Positions 13,094 to 27,571 of a DNA stretch of 64,000 bases are shown here, in pieces. Each line of letters starts with the position of its first letter. The first letter of the stretch is position 1. The DNA is taken from positions 682,001-746,000 of the forward strand of contig JBCAQO010000006.1 in assembly GCA_039111635.1 (NCBI GenBank), written 5' to 3'. The stretch comes from Heterobasidion occidentale. Its lineage: Eukaryota > Basidiomycota > Agaricomycetes > Russulales > Bondarzewiaceae. Both the position numbers and the translations under genes were made by a program. A model generated the notes under the pieces. That model was not told where the DNA came from, ran no database searches, and was given only the letters and a program-made list of their open reading frames with translations.

Positions 13094-13544
13094 GACCGGG
13101 CAATGAAGCGGAAGTCATAACTAAAGCGTTCGTGGGTAGAAGATCTTGTAGGACTTGAAGTATAGCATGCATTGTAGTTTCGGTGATAATTCATTTCGCG
13201 CTTGACATCTACCTCGTTGTCCGTTGGCTGAAGACAGTGGGTGACTACTAGGCCTCCAGTGACAGTGTGATCATGCTACGTGACCTGCGGGACAGGCGTC
13301 ACACTTGTTTGATTTTTCAAACGTTTTTCACGCCCATCATCTTGCCCTAGACCATCCCTTCCCCTCTCTTCTCTCCTACCTCCATCCTCCTTACCCTTCC
13401 CTGTAGGCCTTCCACTACAGACAAACCGCTTTATAGACGGCGCTCGTCTCCAGTGGACACAATTGCTTACCCCGAGCTTCCTTATAAGAAGACATCGGAT
13501 CGTCTTGCCTGCAACGAATTTTTCCTTTTTCCTCTTCATCACAT
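13094..13544 (+). promoter_or_regulatory. Promoter region of elongation factor 3
   Basis: A 451-base gap between the HECT ligase stop and the EF3 start. It holds a long pyrimidine-rich tract (about 13,335-13,405) and a TATA-like TTATAAGA at about 13,481, some 60 bases before the start codon. Both are common in front of strongly expressed fungal translation genes. The 5' part must also carry the terminator of the upstream gene. No coding signal was seen. Confidence 0.5.
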
Positions 13545-16500
13545 ATGTCTCCTGTCGCCATCATTGAAATGGCCTCCTCCACGTTCTCCGCTCTGTTTGA
13601 CTCGCTCCGTACGGCACCTACGGCTCCAGGTATGTATTTCCGAGTTTCAGATCCTCTGTCATCTCATCACGATTGGCGCACAGATGCCAAAGCCGCCGCC
13701 GACAAGCTCGCGCGAGAGGTTTCCAAACAAGGGCCTCAGTCCATATCGTGAGTCTTACAATCGTGAGTCTGCCAGTGACTGAACCTTCCTCATCCAGGGC
13801 CGGCGAAGTCATCCCTACGCTTCACAAGTTCGCTACAAACAAAAAATCGGGCTATGAGCGTGAATCCGCTGCCATCGCATTCCAAGCACTTGCGATTACT
13901 TTGGGCGCACCTGCTGGTCCCATCCTTCTTCCCTCATTGCCCGTCCTATATGAGCTGTACATGGACAAGGGCGATGTCGTCCGCCAGGCGGCTACTGCAG
14001 CGACGAAGGCGATCCTCAAACTTTTCCCACCTGAGTCCACTCACCTCGTCTTCCGAAAGTTAGAAAGCATATTAGAAGAGGGGAAATGGAGAACGAAGGT
14101 TGCGGCTCTCGATGCCATCAGGAGCTTCGTAAGTTCGGCGGGAGATGCGGTCGCCAACGAGTTGGGCACGACGCTGCCGAAAGTCGAGGCTGCTATGCAT
14201 GATACAAAGTCAGAGGTGAGCATATGCTCCGTGAAGAAGAAGCAGATTTATATATCACCTCTCGATATCGCAGGTTTCATCCGCTGCAATCAAATGCGCT
14301 ACGGCGCTGTGCACGACCCTTGCAAATGCGGATCTTGCACACCACATTCCCTCCCTCGTCAAATGCATGTCGGACCCCACCTCGGTCCCTGCCTGTATCA
14401 AATCACTTTCCAATAGTACTTTTGTCGCCGAGGTCACCTCTCCGGCTCTAGCCGTTCTTGTTCCCCTGCTCATGCGTGCCCTTAACGACCGAAGCATGGA
14501 AGTTCAACGCCGGTCGGTGGTTGTCATCGACAATCTCGTGAAACTTGTCCGTGACCCCAAGGTAGCCGCTACATATCTGAGCCCGCTTGTAGAGGGAGTG
14601 GAGAAGATTGCGAAAGGGGCTGCGTTTCCTGAAGTTCGTACTATTTGTCTGGTCCAGTTCTATCTACTTACTGTCCTACCCAGGTCCGTGCATTCGCCGA
14701 GGGAGCAGTGAACACTTTGGCCAAATCTGGAGCATCTGCTTCAGGTCCCCCTCCGGCCCATCGGGATGTCCAAGGAGAGACGGCCTCTGCTCTCGAAGTA
14801 ATCCTTTCGCTTCTTCCTAGAGATTTAGTAGATACAACCATAAAACCCAGCAAGGCAGCCGAGCCTACCTTCGCTCTTGTTGCCGAGTTTGAGGCTTCTC
14901 TCGTTGCGAATCTCATCCATGACAACAAATTCACCGACAAGGCAACCTGGAATCGCTGCATTGGCGTGTACACTGGCCCTTGGCTGCCCAAGGATGGCCC
15001 AGATGGATCAGCATTTGCTGAGACAGTCCGAGAGCATCTATACGCGATCGAAAAGGTATTTGATTCAGTCCCTTCGCTCGACCCATCAACTTATTGATCG
15101 CAACAGGCCAAATATGCCCCAGTGCAGAACGGTGATTCTGAAGAAGGCGAGCTCCTATGCGACACCGTATTCTCGTTGGCCTATGGTGCTCTGTTGCTCC
15201 TTTCACATACGTCACTTCGTCTGTTCCGTGGACGCCGGTACGGCATCCTTGGAACGAACGGATCTGGCAAATCCACGCTCATGCGCCAGCTGCGGGATGG
15301 TAAGGTAGAGAACTTTCCGCCGCAGGATCAACTGCGCTGCGTGATGGTGGAGCACTCGCTGCAGGGCGAGAATACGTCTCATTCCGTCATCGACTTTGTC
15401 GCTTCCGGTATGTCTCACGGCGCTACTTCAACTTGACGTGCAATGACATTGGTGTAGACAAGGCTTTGGAAGGCATACCGCGGAGGAAGATTCGTGACCA
15501 GCTGTTAGAAGTTGGCTTCGATGATTCGCGGCAGGCTGAGATCGTTGGCGGCCTCTCTGGTGGTTGGAAGATGAAATTGGAGCTCGCGAGAGCGATGCTC
15601 TACAACGCCGATCTATTACTCCTTGATGAGGTCTGCTTCACTGCCCCGTCTTTTGCGAAGTTATCACTGACAACATTTTCCCCCCCAAAAGCCTACCAAT
15701 CATGTACGTCACATACAAACGAACATCTTCCTACAACTTTGACAATTTTCTTCTTCTAGTTGGACCGCAATTCTGTAAAATGGCTCGAGCAGTATCTCAT
15801 CGATCACAAAAACGTGACTTGTTTGATCATCAGTCACGACTCTGGGTACATTCTAGTCAAATACTTCATATACGTACGGTTAACAAATTCAATTTGAACA
15901 GATTTTTAGACAATGTAACAACAGATATCATACACTACGAAACCAAGAAGGTTGGAAACCGCTATTTTTTTCAGCTTCGTTCATTTTGGCTAACAACGCC
16001 CTCCCAGTTGGCGTACTATCCTGGAAACTTATCACACTTTGTCGCGACTCATCCGGAGGCCAAGTCCTACTATACTTTGGCCGCTACTTCGGTTAAATTC
16101 GCGTTCCCTCCCCCCGGCTCCCTGATGGGCGTCCGGAGCAATACCCGTGCGATCCTCAAGATGAGCAACTGTACTTTCACTTACCCGGGGAAGAGTACCC
16201 CAAACCTAATCGATGTGAGCTGTGCGCTCACATTGTCGAGGTAACACTTTTCTTCAATATCCTCGCCATCTGGTCTAAATTCCCTATTCAGTCGTGTAGG
16301 AGTCATCGGACCGAACGGTGCTGGAAAGTCAACTTTAATCAAGTTGCTCACCGTATGTCCCCGCCAAAATCATCCCGAAGGATAATTTATTCATTGATTC
16401 GCTTGTAGGGAGAGACGGAACCTCAGGAAGGAACTGTATATAAGCACCCTGCGCTGCGCATTGGATACGTGTCGCAACATGCCACCCATCATATTGGTAT

Positions 16501-17807
16501 ATCTTATCATATATGGTCTCATGTTGTGTATTGATCCCTTGTCATGCAGAGCGCCATTTAGAAAAGACACCTATCCAATACATTCAGTGGCGATTCCAAG
16601 ACGGGCACGATCGTGAGTTTGGTTTGTCTTCCTCCAAATGCCATAGTATGCTCATCCTTGTCACAGGCGAGCTATTGGAAAAGGCCACTCGTGTCCTCAC
16701 GGATGCGGATAAACAGCTTTTGGAGACCGAGTTCGTTGGCAAGAATGGAGCAAAACGGAAGCTTGAGGTTTGTCGATATAGCACAACCACCCTCACTCAC
16801 GGTCGCTGACACGGACGTCTTTCAGATCATCATGGGTCGCCAAAAGCTGAAGAAGTCCTTCCAATACGAACTCAAATGGCGTGGACTAGACCACAAATTC
16901 AACACATGGATGCCACGCGACGAACTCCTGGCCAAGGGCTTTGGGAAGTTTGTTCAACAATTCGATGACCTGGAGTCTTCCAGAGAGGGTGCCGGTCAGC
17001 GAGAAACTTCGGCTCACATCGTCAGGAAGCATCTAGAAGACATTGGCCTGGATGGAGATATCGCACAGTATAATGAGATATCTGGACTGTCGGGGGGTAC
17101 GCTCACTCTCACATCTATGATCGTGCCAATTCATAAGTCATTGCAGGTCAGAAAATCAAGCTGGTCATCGCCGCCTGCCTTTGGAATAACCCACAGGCAA
17201 GTGCTTCCACAGCTTGACCTTTATTAAACGCTAAAGCATCTATAGATCTGTGTCCTTGACGAGCCAAGTAATTTCTTGGATCGGGAGGCTCTCGGCGGGT
17301 TGGCTGTCGCTATCAGGGACTGGGCAGGTGCTGTCGTAAGTGTCTGTATATAGCACATCCATGTTCTTGTACTGACGAGCTGCAGGTCATTATTTCTCAC
17401 AACAGTGAATTTGTTTCCGCCCTATGTGAGTCATCTTTCTTACTCATCTAAGCATTCTCGCTGACCATGTTCCAGGCCCGGAGATCTGGCAAATCGAGGC
17501 CGGCCGCATGACCCACAAGGGCAAAGTGGCTGTTGTGGAAGACGCTTTTTCCAATGTGAAGTCGCCGAAGGGCAGCGGCGCAAATACGCCCGCGCGATCC
17601 AGGGTTCAAACGCCTGCCGCTTCTACAGTCGCCTCTCCGGCTGTGAGTGGTGATGAAGCTGGTGGCGGCTCCCCTTCGGCTCCTATCAAGAAGAAAAAGA
17701 AGATGACGCGGAACCAGCAAAAGGCACAGGAAGAGAGGAGAAGGTTGAGGAAACTACACTGGCTGACCGTCGGTGGGCCTAGGCCGGAGGATACGGATGA
17801 GGATTAG
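13545..17807 (+). CDS. TEF3: Translation elongation factor 3 (ABC-F-type ATPase)
   Basis: The fungal-specific ribosomal ATPase that helps release deacylated tRNA from the E site in each elongation cycle; cytosolic. About 20 exons give roughly 1,080 residues, close to the family length. Order: N-terminal HEAT repeats (13,800-14,800); four-helix region; ABC1 with Walker A GTNGSGKST (about 15,250), signature LSGGWKMKLELARAM and LLLLDE-PTNH-LD; then ABC2 with GPNGAGKST (about 16,310), the chromodomain-like insertion ELKWRGLDHKFNTWMPRDEL (about 16,868-16,930), LSGGQ and LDEPSNFLD. The C-terminus has the basic tail KKKKKMTRNQQKAQEERRR. Introns interrupt several motifs: ABC1 DE/PTNH/LD around a 12-nt microexon, and ABC2 LSGG/Q. 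The start at 13,545 follows a CT-rich promoter; a second Met lies eight codons in. The frame is intact throughout. Confidence 0.96.
15692..15703 (+). other. 12-nt microexon encoding the PTNH of ABC1
   Basis: CCTACCAATCAT is flanked by CCCAAAAG (acceptor) and GTACGT (donor). It joins ...LLLLDE to LDRNSVKWLEQ and completes the invariant EF3 sequence LLLDEPTNHLD. It is exactly four codons in phase 0, so skipping would delete PTNH without shifting the frame and should disable ATP hydrolysis in the first cassette. Confidence 0.85.
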
Positions 17808-19630
17808 AGATGGACGACCACTGTACTCACGCTGATTCAGAGGTATTGATTTATGACCTTTCATTGCCATCGCTATCGTGATCCAAATAGATTGATTGCG
17901 AGATCGTAATAGATAGGTACCCGCTACGCCATTCATTTGCGCCTATTCCTTTAGAGTATGTATTTTCGTGATCGCCATGCACATCGTGTACACCCAAGCG
18001 TAGCTAGACTTTGCACCTCGGGGCTACAACTGCCAAACCGGAGTGATCATGGAGCGGGGCGGGAAGTTGATCGATCGAGGCAAACACATACCGTGTAGTG
18101 TTGGTCAGTAAATGGACGAAGGCGGTGCCAGGTGCGTGCATGAGGTGCGGTTCATGACACCCGTGTAGACGTCAAGCACCCAGAGTCTGGTTGCGCGCAG
18201 CACGCCGCGACAACGGCATATGCATTTCGAGTCTGGGAAGCCGGACATGAAGCGCTGCGTTGCGCACCCAGAACACATGTCTCGAGACTGACATGCGTAT
18301 TCAGGGCGTCTGAGCTCTGTCAGAAGACGACCTTCCATTGAGGTCTGGTAAGTTGTAAACGAACACTACAGTTGCCATACCTGGAAGGTACGCATTGCCG
18401 CGTTTTTGCTTGTTTTTTGCACTGGAAAGCTTATCGACCCGATCTCTTGGCTTGCACCGTATTATTCTGAAAACATTCGACGGTTGGAATACATAGGCAC
18501 TTGGGCCGAGGAGCTGTCTACGAAAGCGAAAGCGTATCGGACACGCTGTTCACAACTTCACTACAGGACAGTTGAGTCCATTCAGACGTTCGGGCCTCAA
18601 TTGAAATTATCTGATGCCTTTCTTCGATGCGCTCAGAATTCATGATCCCTTTTTCAAACAGAATGGGCGCCTTTAACAACGATAGCAGACCGATTTAATG
18701 GCCGAGAGCGTTCAAGCCCCATTTCCTCAGAAGACCAATACGTGTTCAGGAATCGTGGCCCGTAATTGATTCATTGGACAATTCGCTTTCCTGACTCAGT
18801 CGGAGCTCCGCTGCCGAACACTGCGCGCCACGGTCCATCCACCTGCCGCACGTGGGCGAAGGACCAAAATTAAAAGCCTATGCCCCAAACAAGCCGCTCA
18901 AGAGTTGATGAAAATGAAATTCAGCTCGACGCCCACCGCGATAGGCCGTCGCGGACGACTGATAATCTCAATCTCCCCTCCCTGTGATTAATGAACCAGG
19001 CGTTCATTTCCGGCCCTGACCTTATCCTCGACGGTCGGTCTATCGTAAAAATGCGCCGGTCGGTCCATGATGCCTTTATAAACAAAACGACTACGTGAGG
19101 TAGCCTTGGTCATTCGATCCCCGTTACCCCAACAACTTCAGACAGGGTAGGAGGGAAGAATCGACGCCGATCGGAATGGGCTGACGTCCAGCGGCTCACA
19201 GTATGGCACGTACAATCGATCGGGATGCCCCTTGAACTACTTAGACGGAACCCTGTATTATAAATTAGATGACATACAAAGGTAGAGTGCCGAGTAAGGA
19301 TGAGACATGTAGATAGATGCTAAAAACATAGTAGTATGTAATGATAATGTCTTCGTCCGTCAAGAAGTGCAAAAGGAGAACAAAGTACGAGCCCGTGATG
19401 AGATAGATACAGAGTGCCAGTACATATACAGCATAAGTATCGGCAGATCCGCAGGAGTGTACCGGGAGCTGCCGAACCGACATTAATCGAATACGTCCAA
19501 AATGGATTATGAGGGGTATATGGATCATATGGAGACGAAGTCTAACGCAAGAAATAATCATCAAGAAACTCGAAGGCCAGCTCCGGAACGATGAGAAGGG
19601 GCCTACGACTTCGGCGACACGTAACATCGA
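17808..19630. other. Intergenic region between convergent genes
   Basis: A 1.8-kb gap between the stops of EF3 (plus) and the homeodomain gene (minus). Only short reading frames without family resemblance were seen, and no tRNA-type B box. A TATAAA-like element (TTTATAAACAAA, about 19,075) and pyrimidine-rich runs are present but lead to no recognisable open frame. The 3' untranslated regions of both genes are probably here; the rest is unexplained. Confidence 0.4.
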
Positions 19631-20982
19631 TTAATATCCACCGCGACTGAACCACTTGCGAGGGTCCATACTTCTCCCACCGGGTGGGGAAGGCGATTTC
19701 CGTGTAGAGATAGTGGGTGGAGGAGAGCGTGACGAATAGTGTGTTCCGGAGGAACTGGCCATCGAATGAGGGCTGACGACAGTTGGGCTCGTGTCGTACA
19801 CATGCGGCGGCGACGGCATCAGAGGGGGATTCGGTGGGATAGAAGTCGTCGTAGGAGTGGATGGATTGCCTTGGCGTCCACCCGTCCGCATTGATTGGCG
19901 CTTATTTTGGAACCTGAGAATGGATGAGAACGCGCCCCGGGCTAGATGGAATGCACTAACCAGATTTGCACGCTCCGTGCTGACATATCCAGCCTCTTTG
20001 CGAGGTCTGCGCGCTCCTCAGTGGATGGGAATGCCGTGCGGGCGTAGACATCGTTGAGGATCTTTAGTTGGTGGGGGTCTGCGCGCTTGCGCTTTTTCTT
20101 GATCGTCGGCTCCGCGGAGCTCTCGGCGGTGTCGTAGTCGATGGGAGACATGACGGGCGGGCCGCGGGAATAGGGCAAAGATGCAACGTTCCTAGAGGAG
20201 ACGGTGCGTTCGACGGAAGGGTGGCCCATTTGCATGTGATGATGCTGGGAGGCCACGGGCTGCCCATGTGCCATCATGCGGCTGCCGTTGGGATCAGTGG
20301 GGTACGTGCTCGTCGCCACGGGCTGGTACTGAGTGTATTGGGTGGGATAGGCGGCCTGCGGGGAGCGGACGGTGCTGTGCGAGGTCATCGCCTGGGGGCT
20401 GGATGTAGGCTGGGGATAGTATGATGCGCTCTGGGCCTGCCATCGATCATCTCGGACGGGTTGGTGCGCATGGCTAGGGATGTGTCGATGATGGTCAGCG
20501 GGAATCGGGGGCGAGGTTCGAGAAGGGTAGGTGGTGTACGCCTGCTGCGCGGCGTATCTCGGGTCGGGTTGCTGTTGATACATCGAGTATTGCGACGCTT
20601 GATGCTGTTGGGAAGGCGCTTGGTCTTGGGCAGCGTCAGTCACATTCCCAGACGCGGAGGAGAGGACGGGCGACTTACAAGGGTAGGAAGCGTATCCGGC
20701 GTCGTACGGTTGAGGATGGCGCTGTTGCGTGTAATGACTGGCATACGTGGAAGGAGCTACGTCGGTAGACTTCAGATCTGAGTTGATGTACATCGAGTTG
20801 ACATAAGAAAACAAACCTGGGGAATGAGAGGTTGGAAAGGCTAAAGTGAGAGGGGGCAGTATAGTACGCCTACCCTGTTCCGGCACAGACGAACCACTCT
20901 GAGTGTCGCCTCTTGTAGGGCTCTTGCTCTGCAATCTTCCAGAATTAGGGTAATAGTAAGTGTTGTCCCGGGGAGTGGACAT
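19631..20982 (-). CDS. Homeodomain transcription factor
   Basis: A nuclear DNA-binding regulator. The homeodomain reads KKKRKRADPHQLKILNDVY, then ERADLAKRLDMSARSVQIW/FQNKRQSMR; the recognition helix holds the WFQNKR signature. An intron (donor TG/GTTAGT, acceptor TTCTCAG) splits it after the first two bases of the Trp codon. The protein starts MSTPRDNTYYYPNSG, is long, disordered and rich in Gln, Tyr, Ser and Pro before the homeodomain, and ends RKWFSRGGY. Two more introns are likely, one after PEQ (donor G/GTAGGC) and one after YASYP (donor T/GTAAGT). The homeodomain's C-terminal placement and the KRKRADPHQL start resemble fungal Yox1/Phx1-type regulators, but I cannot name an ortholog. The start was chosen as the first Met before conserved-looking low-complexity sequence; upstream Met codons exist in a longer open frame and are less convincing. 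Confidence 0.88.
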
Positions 20983-21893
20983 GACTGGTAAATGGAGAAG
21001 GCGAAGAATAATATTAGGGATGAGCAAGCGGATCCCGTCGATTAAGTACTGGACTACACGCGTGCATGGAGTGGTGCCAAAAGGGTCAGTGCGGAGCGAG
21101 GTGATGGGACTAAGCAGAGCCCGAGGGCATCGAGGACGTTCAGCAGGCAGCCACGAGGGAACGCGCAAGGGCAGGGGATCGCGAGTGTGCAATTCGTTTT
21201 CTTGACAGGGAGGCGGTGTGGGGGCTGTGGTGAGGGAGAGAAGGCAGGCCTCTTGCTTTCCAAAATACTTCCGGGGCGCGACCCCCCGTCACTTTCGCGG
21301 AGCTTGGCCATGACGCTGGTGTTGTTCGAAGGCACAAGGATTCTAGATCTCCGGCCAGGCGCGTGGGGAGTGACATTCGTCGACCGTTCCTCGACAGTAG
21401 TCTGGGAAGTTCGTTTGGTGCTCACCCCCTGCAGAGACGGGAACTCGCAGCGAGCCAGGATCGGTCGTCAATGGACGGATATTAATAGGCCAGCCACGAC
21501 TCCGCCACGAGCAAGTGGCCAAGCAGGTCACCAGCATTTAACTAGGGTTTGCCGAGGAAAGCTGGCTGCGTTTGTACCTGGATTTGGGGTGAAATCACAA
21601 GACGAAACACCTCGTCGATATTAGTGCAGACAAAAGAATGTCATTTGATATGACGCGGTCACGGCTGTAACGTGGGCAGAGCTGTTTCAGCTTGAAGGGG
21701 GCGACCGGTTTGGATATCATATTTTCAAGATGTGGCGTTGCTCGGACTCGGAGCTCGGGAGGGGCTCGAGAGGGGAATTGTGCGAGGAGGAGAGAACACG
21801 TGGAGAGCACGTGAAATGACGCAGACTGGATTGGGACGGCGCCGGACGTGTGCAACCGCTTGCCGAGCCTCCTCCCGCCTGCAGGCGAGCATC
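20983..21893. promoter_or_regulatory. Divergent promoter region between homeodomain gene and NDR-type kinase
   Basis: About 900 bases lie between the start codons of two divergently transcribed genes. The open frames here are short and compositionally biased. A direct view gives no TATA box of strength; GC-rich blocks occur near 21,100-21,420 and 21,740-21,890. Both 5' leaders are likely in this region. Confidence 0.4.
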
Positions 21894-25435
<3,542 letters not shown>

Positions 25436-27571
25436 TCTTCTATTGGCAAGTGGACGACCGGCTTCGAAGATGAATTGTGATGACATCTTATGACGACAGT
25501 CCGAAGAAACAGGAACCTGAGGAGTGTGTTGTTAACACGTGTACGAATTGTTAGTCGGGTGCAGTCCTTCGGATGCACACACAAGCGCCCTTATTCTTGC
25601 TGCTCCCATCATGGTTGTTCGCCTGCTGGTTTCTTTATTCACCGAGTTCGCTTCTCGAGAGGCTTTTAATATTTTATATCTATAGGACTTATCCCATTTA
25701 TGCGATACCATTTATTCGACGCTTTCCTCAACTTGGCCTGTACGACTCAAGTGTCTTGATTTTTTTTATTGGTTTCCCCAGACCATACCAGTCCCGTCTT
25801 ATTTTTTGAGATTTGCATCTACTCATAACTGGGGAGAACTCGCTCCCCGATCACTTTTGGGGCATTGGAGCACGTTTGCACGGTGGCTATGCCGGGGCCG
25901 AAAGGAGCCACACAAGACGTTTCAAGTTCGATTGGTCGAGGCAACGCTTCTGTGTGTCGCTGGCAGAGAACGCGAATCCAGTCTGGTGCTTGCCCCCCTC
26001 CCCCACGAGTTGCCGTTGCCTTGGGAAGCCCAACCGGTAGTGCCATATGGGTCGTGGCCCGACTTTTTCGAAGTCCTACGCCACGTTCAGATGAATAGCG
26101 GCGCGTGGCCCTGCTCGTGGAGGTGAGCTCCCTACTTAAGGCAGCTCTCCGGCGCAGCGCTCTGCAGCGTTGCCCGAGACATAGGGGCTACCTCTTCTTG
26201 AGTCGCGCAGCTGGCCAATCGACGGGTCGACAGATCTGAGGCCTGTGGCCTTGAGGTCTGCCCCCGTTTGTGTTTACCGCGCGCGCGCGTGCCGCTTTTG
26301 CGGGCGCGTGGGGGCGGAAATCTAACACCCGTACACTCTCACCTCCGATCGGGTCGTGCGGAAACGACTTCGTGGGTTCAGGCTGGAGAGCCGTATGCGA
26401 GATTCTCATCTGGGGAGAAGCAGACAGTGAGTCGGGCTGTGTTCACCTTCGACCCTGCTATTCGATCGACTTCTCCTGGAAACCCTTTCCAAATCGAGCA
26501 ACGACGATCTTCCGTCGAGAGTTGGCGCATAGGAACCCAATGGAGGTAGACGTCTGCGCTGTCATCAAGTATAACGTAGGTTCGCGCGCCGCAGCGCCTA
26601 TGAGACGACAGGCCAGGTTCTCTGAGATTGAACCAGGCAGGGCGAGGCCGTCCAGCATATGAGCTGGCCTCTACTTGACGTTTTGTCCGCTGCGAAAGGT
26701 GGCCGTTGTTACTTACGGGTGTTCCCGCGCCACCGTATTACTTGCAGAAGTACGCCGTCCGTGAAGACTGAGGAATATGGCAGTCCTCGCTGGCCTTGCT
26801 ATTACATACCAAGAAAGAAAGAAGATTTCCGCTCGCACTTCGATGTTCGAGCAAATAAGAGCATCGTCCTCGATAACGATATTGCCTGCGGTAAAAGCGG
26901 GTCAGAAGCTTCATTCCTTGGAAACAATACGGAGGTATGAGCCCTGCAGGGGCAACTTCGTCCCTCTCCCGATGTCTTCGACAAAGCTTGTGATGGATTC
27001 AATAGCGAATTATAGCTGAGTCAAACGGTTCAGATTAGGGACAATCTTGATGTAAAATACTCTTGCTAATGTCCGTCTTTACCATGCAGGTGTCGCTGAT
27101 GAGATCGGATTCCAAACGACTCAGAATGCGATCGTAATGTGCGAGATACTATTTGGAAGAGCCTAGAAACAGTTGAATCTCCGCCTTGAGAACAAAATAG
27201 CTTCATGGGCCAAGCGGGCTTTCAATGGCCACGGCGTGTTTTCGTCGGAGTCGTTACAGTCAGAAAAGCCGAGCCGGCTCTACACTGTGGGGCCCTTGAC
27301 GGAGCTTAGTGGAGCAGCGGATTTTGGATTGACCGGCTGTGTCCGAGCCTAAGGACAGAAAGACAACAAGGGTGCCACGGTAAACCATGTTGCTAGGGTT
27401 CCCGATTAACCATTGAATAAGGTTAAGTCTGGAGAAGACGGCTACTGACCGCCATATGTCCCATTATGGATACAGCGGTATACTACAAACAACCTCTACC
27501 TTTCAGTAGTTCGACTGCAAAAACGCGATCCTCTATCCTTTGGGCCCTGTTTCAAGCTTACTTTCTCATTA
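25436..27571. other. 2.1-kb region without recognisable genes
   Basis: Between the kinase stop and the channel start on the same strand. Several overlapping short open frames occur on both strands (for example 25,806-26,660), but none shows a family motif or a convincing splice pattern. Composition shifts from T-rich (25,590-25,800) to GC-rich (25,860-26,320, with a run of alternating GC near 26,280). It may contain an untranslated leader, a decayed element or a non-coding transcript. Confidence 0.35.
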
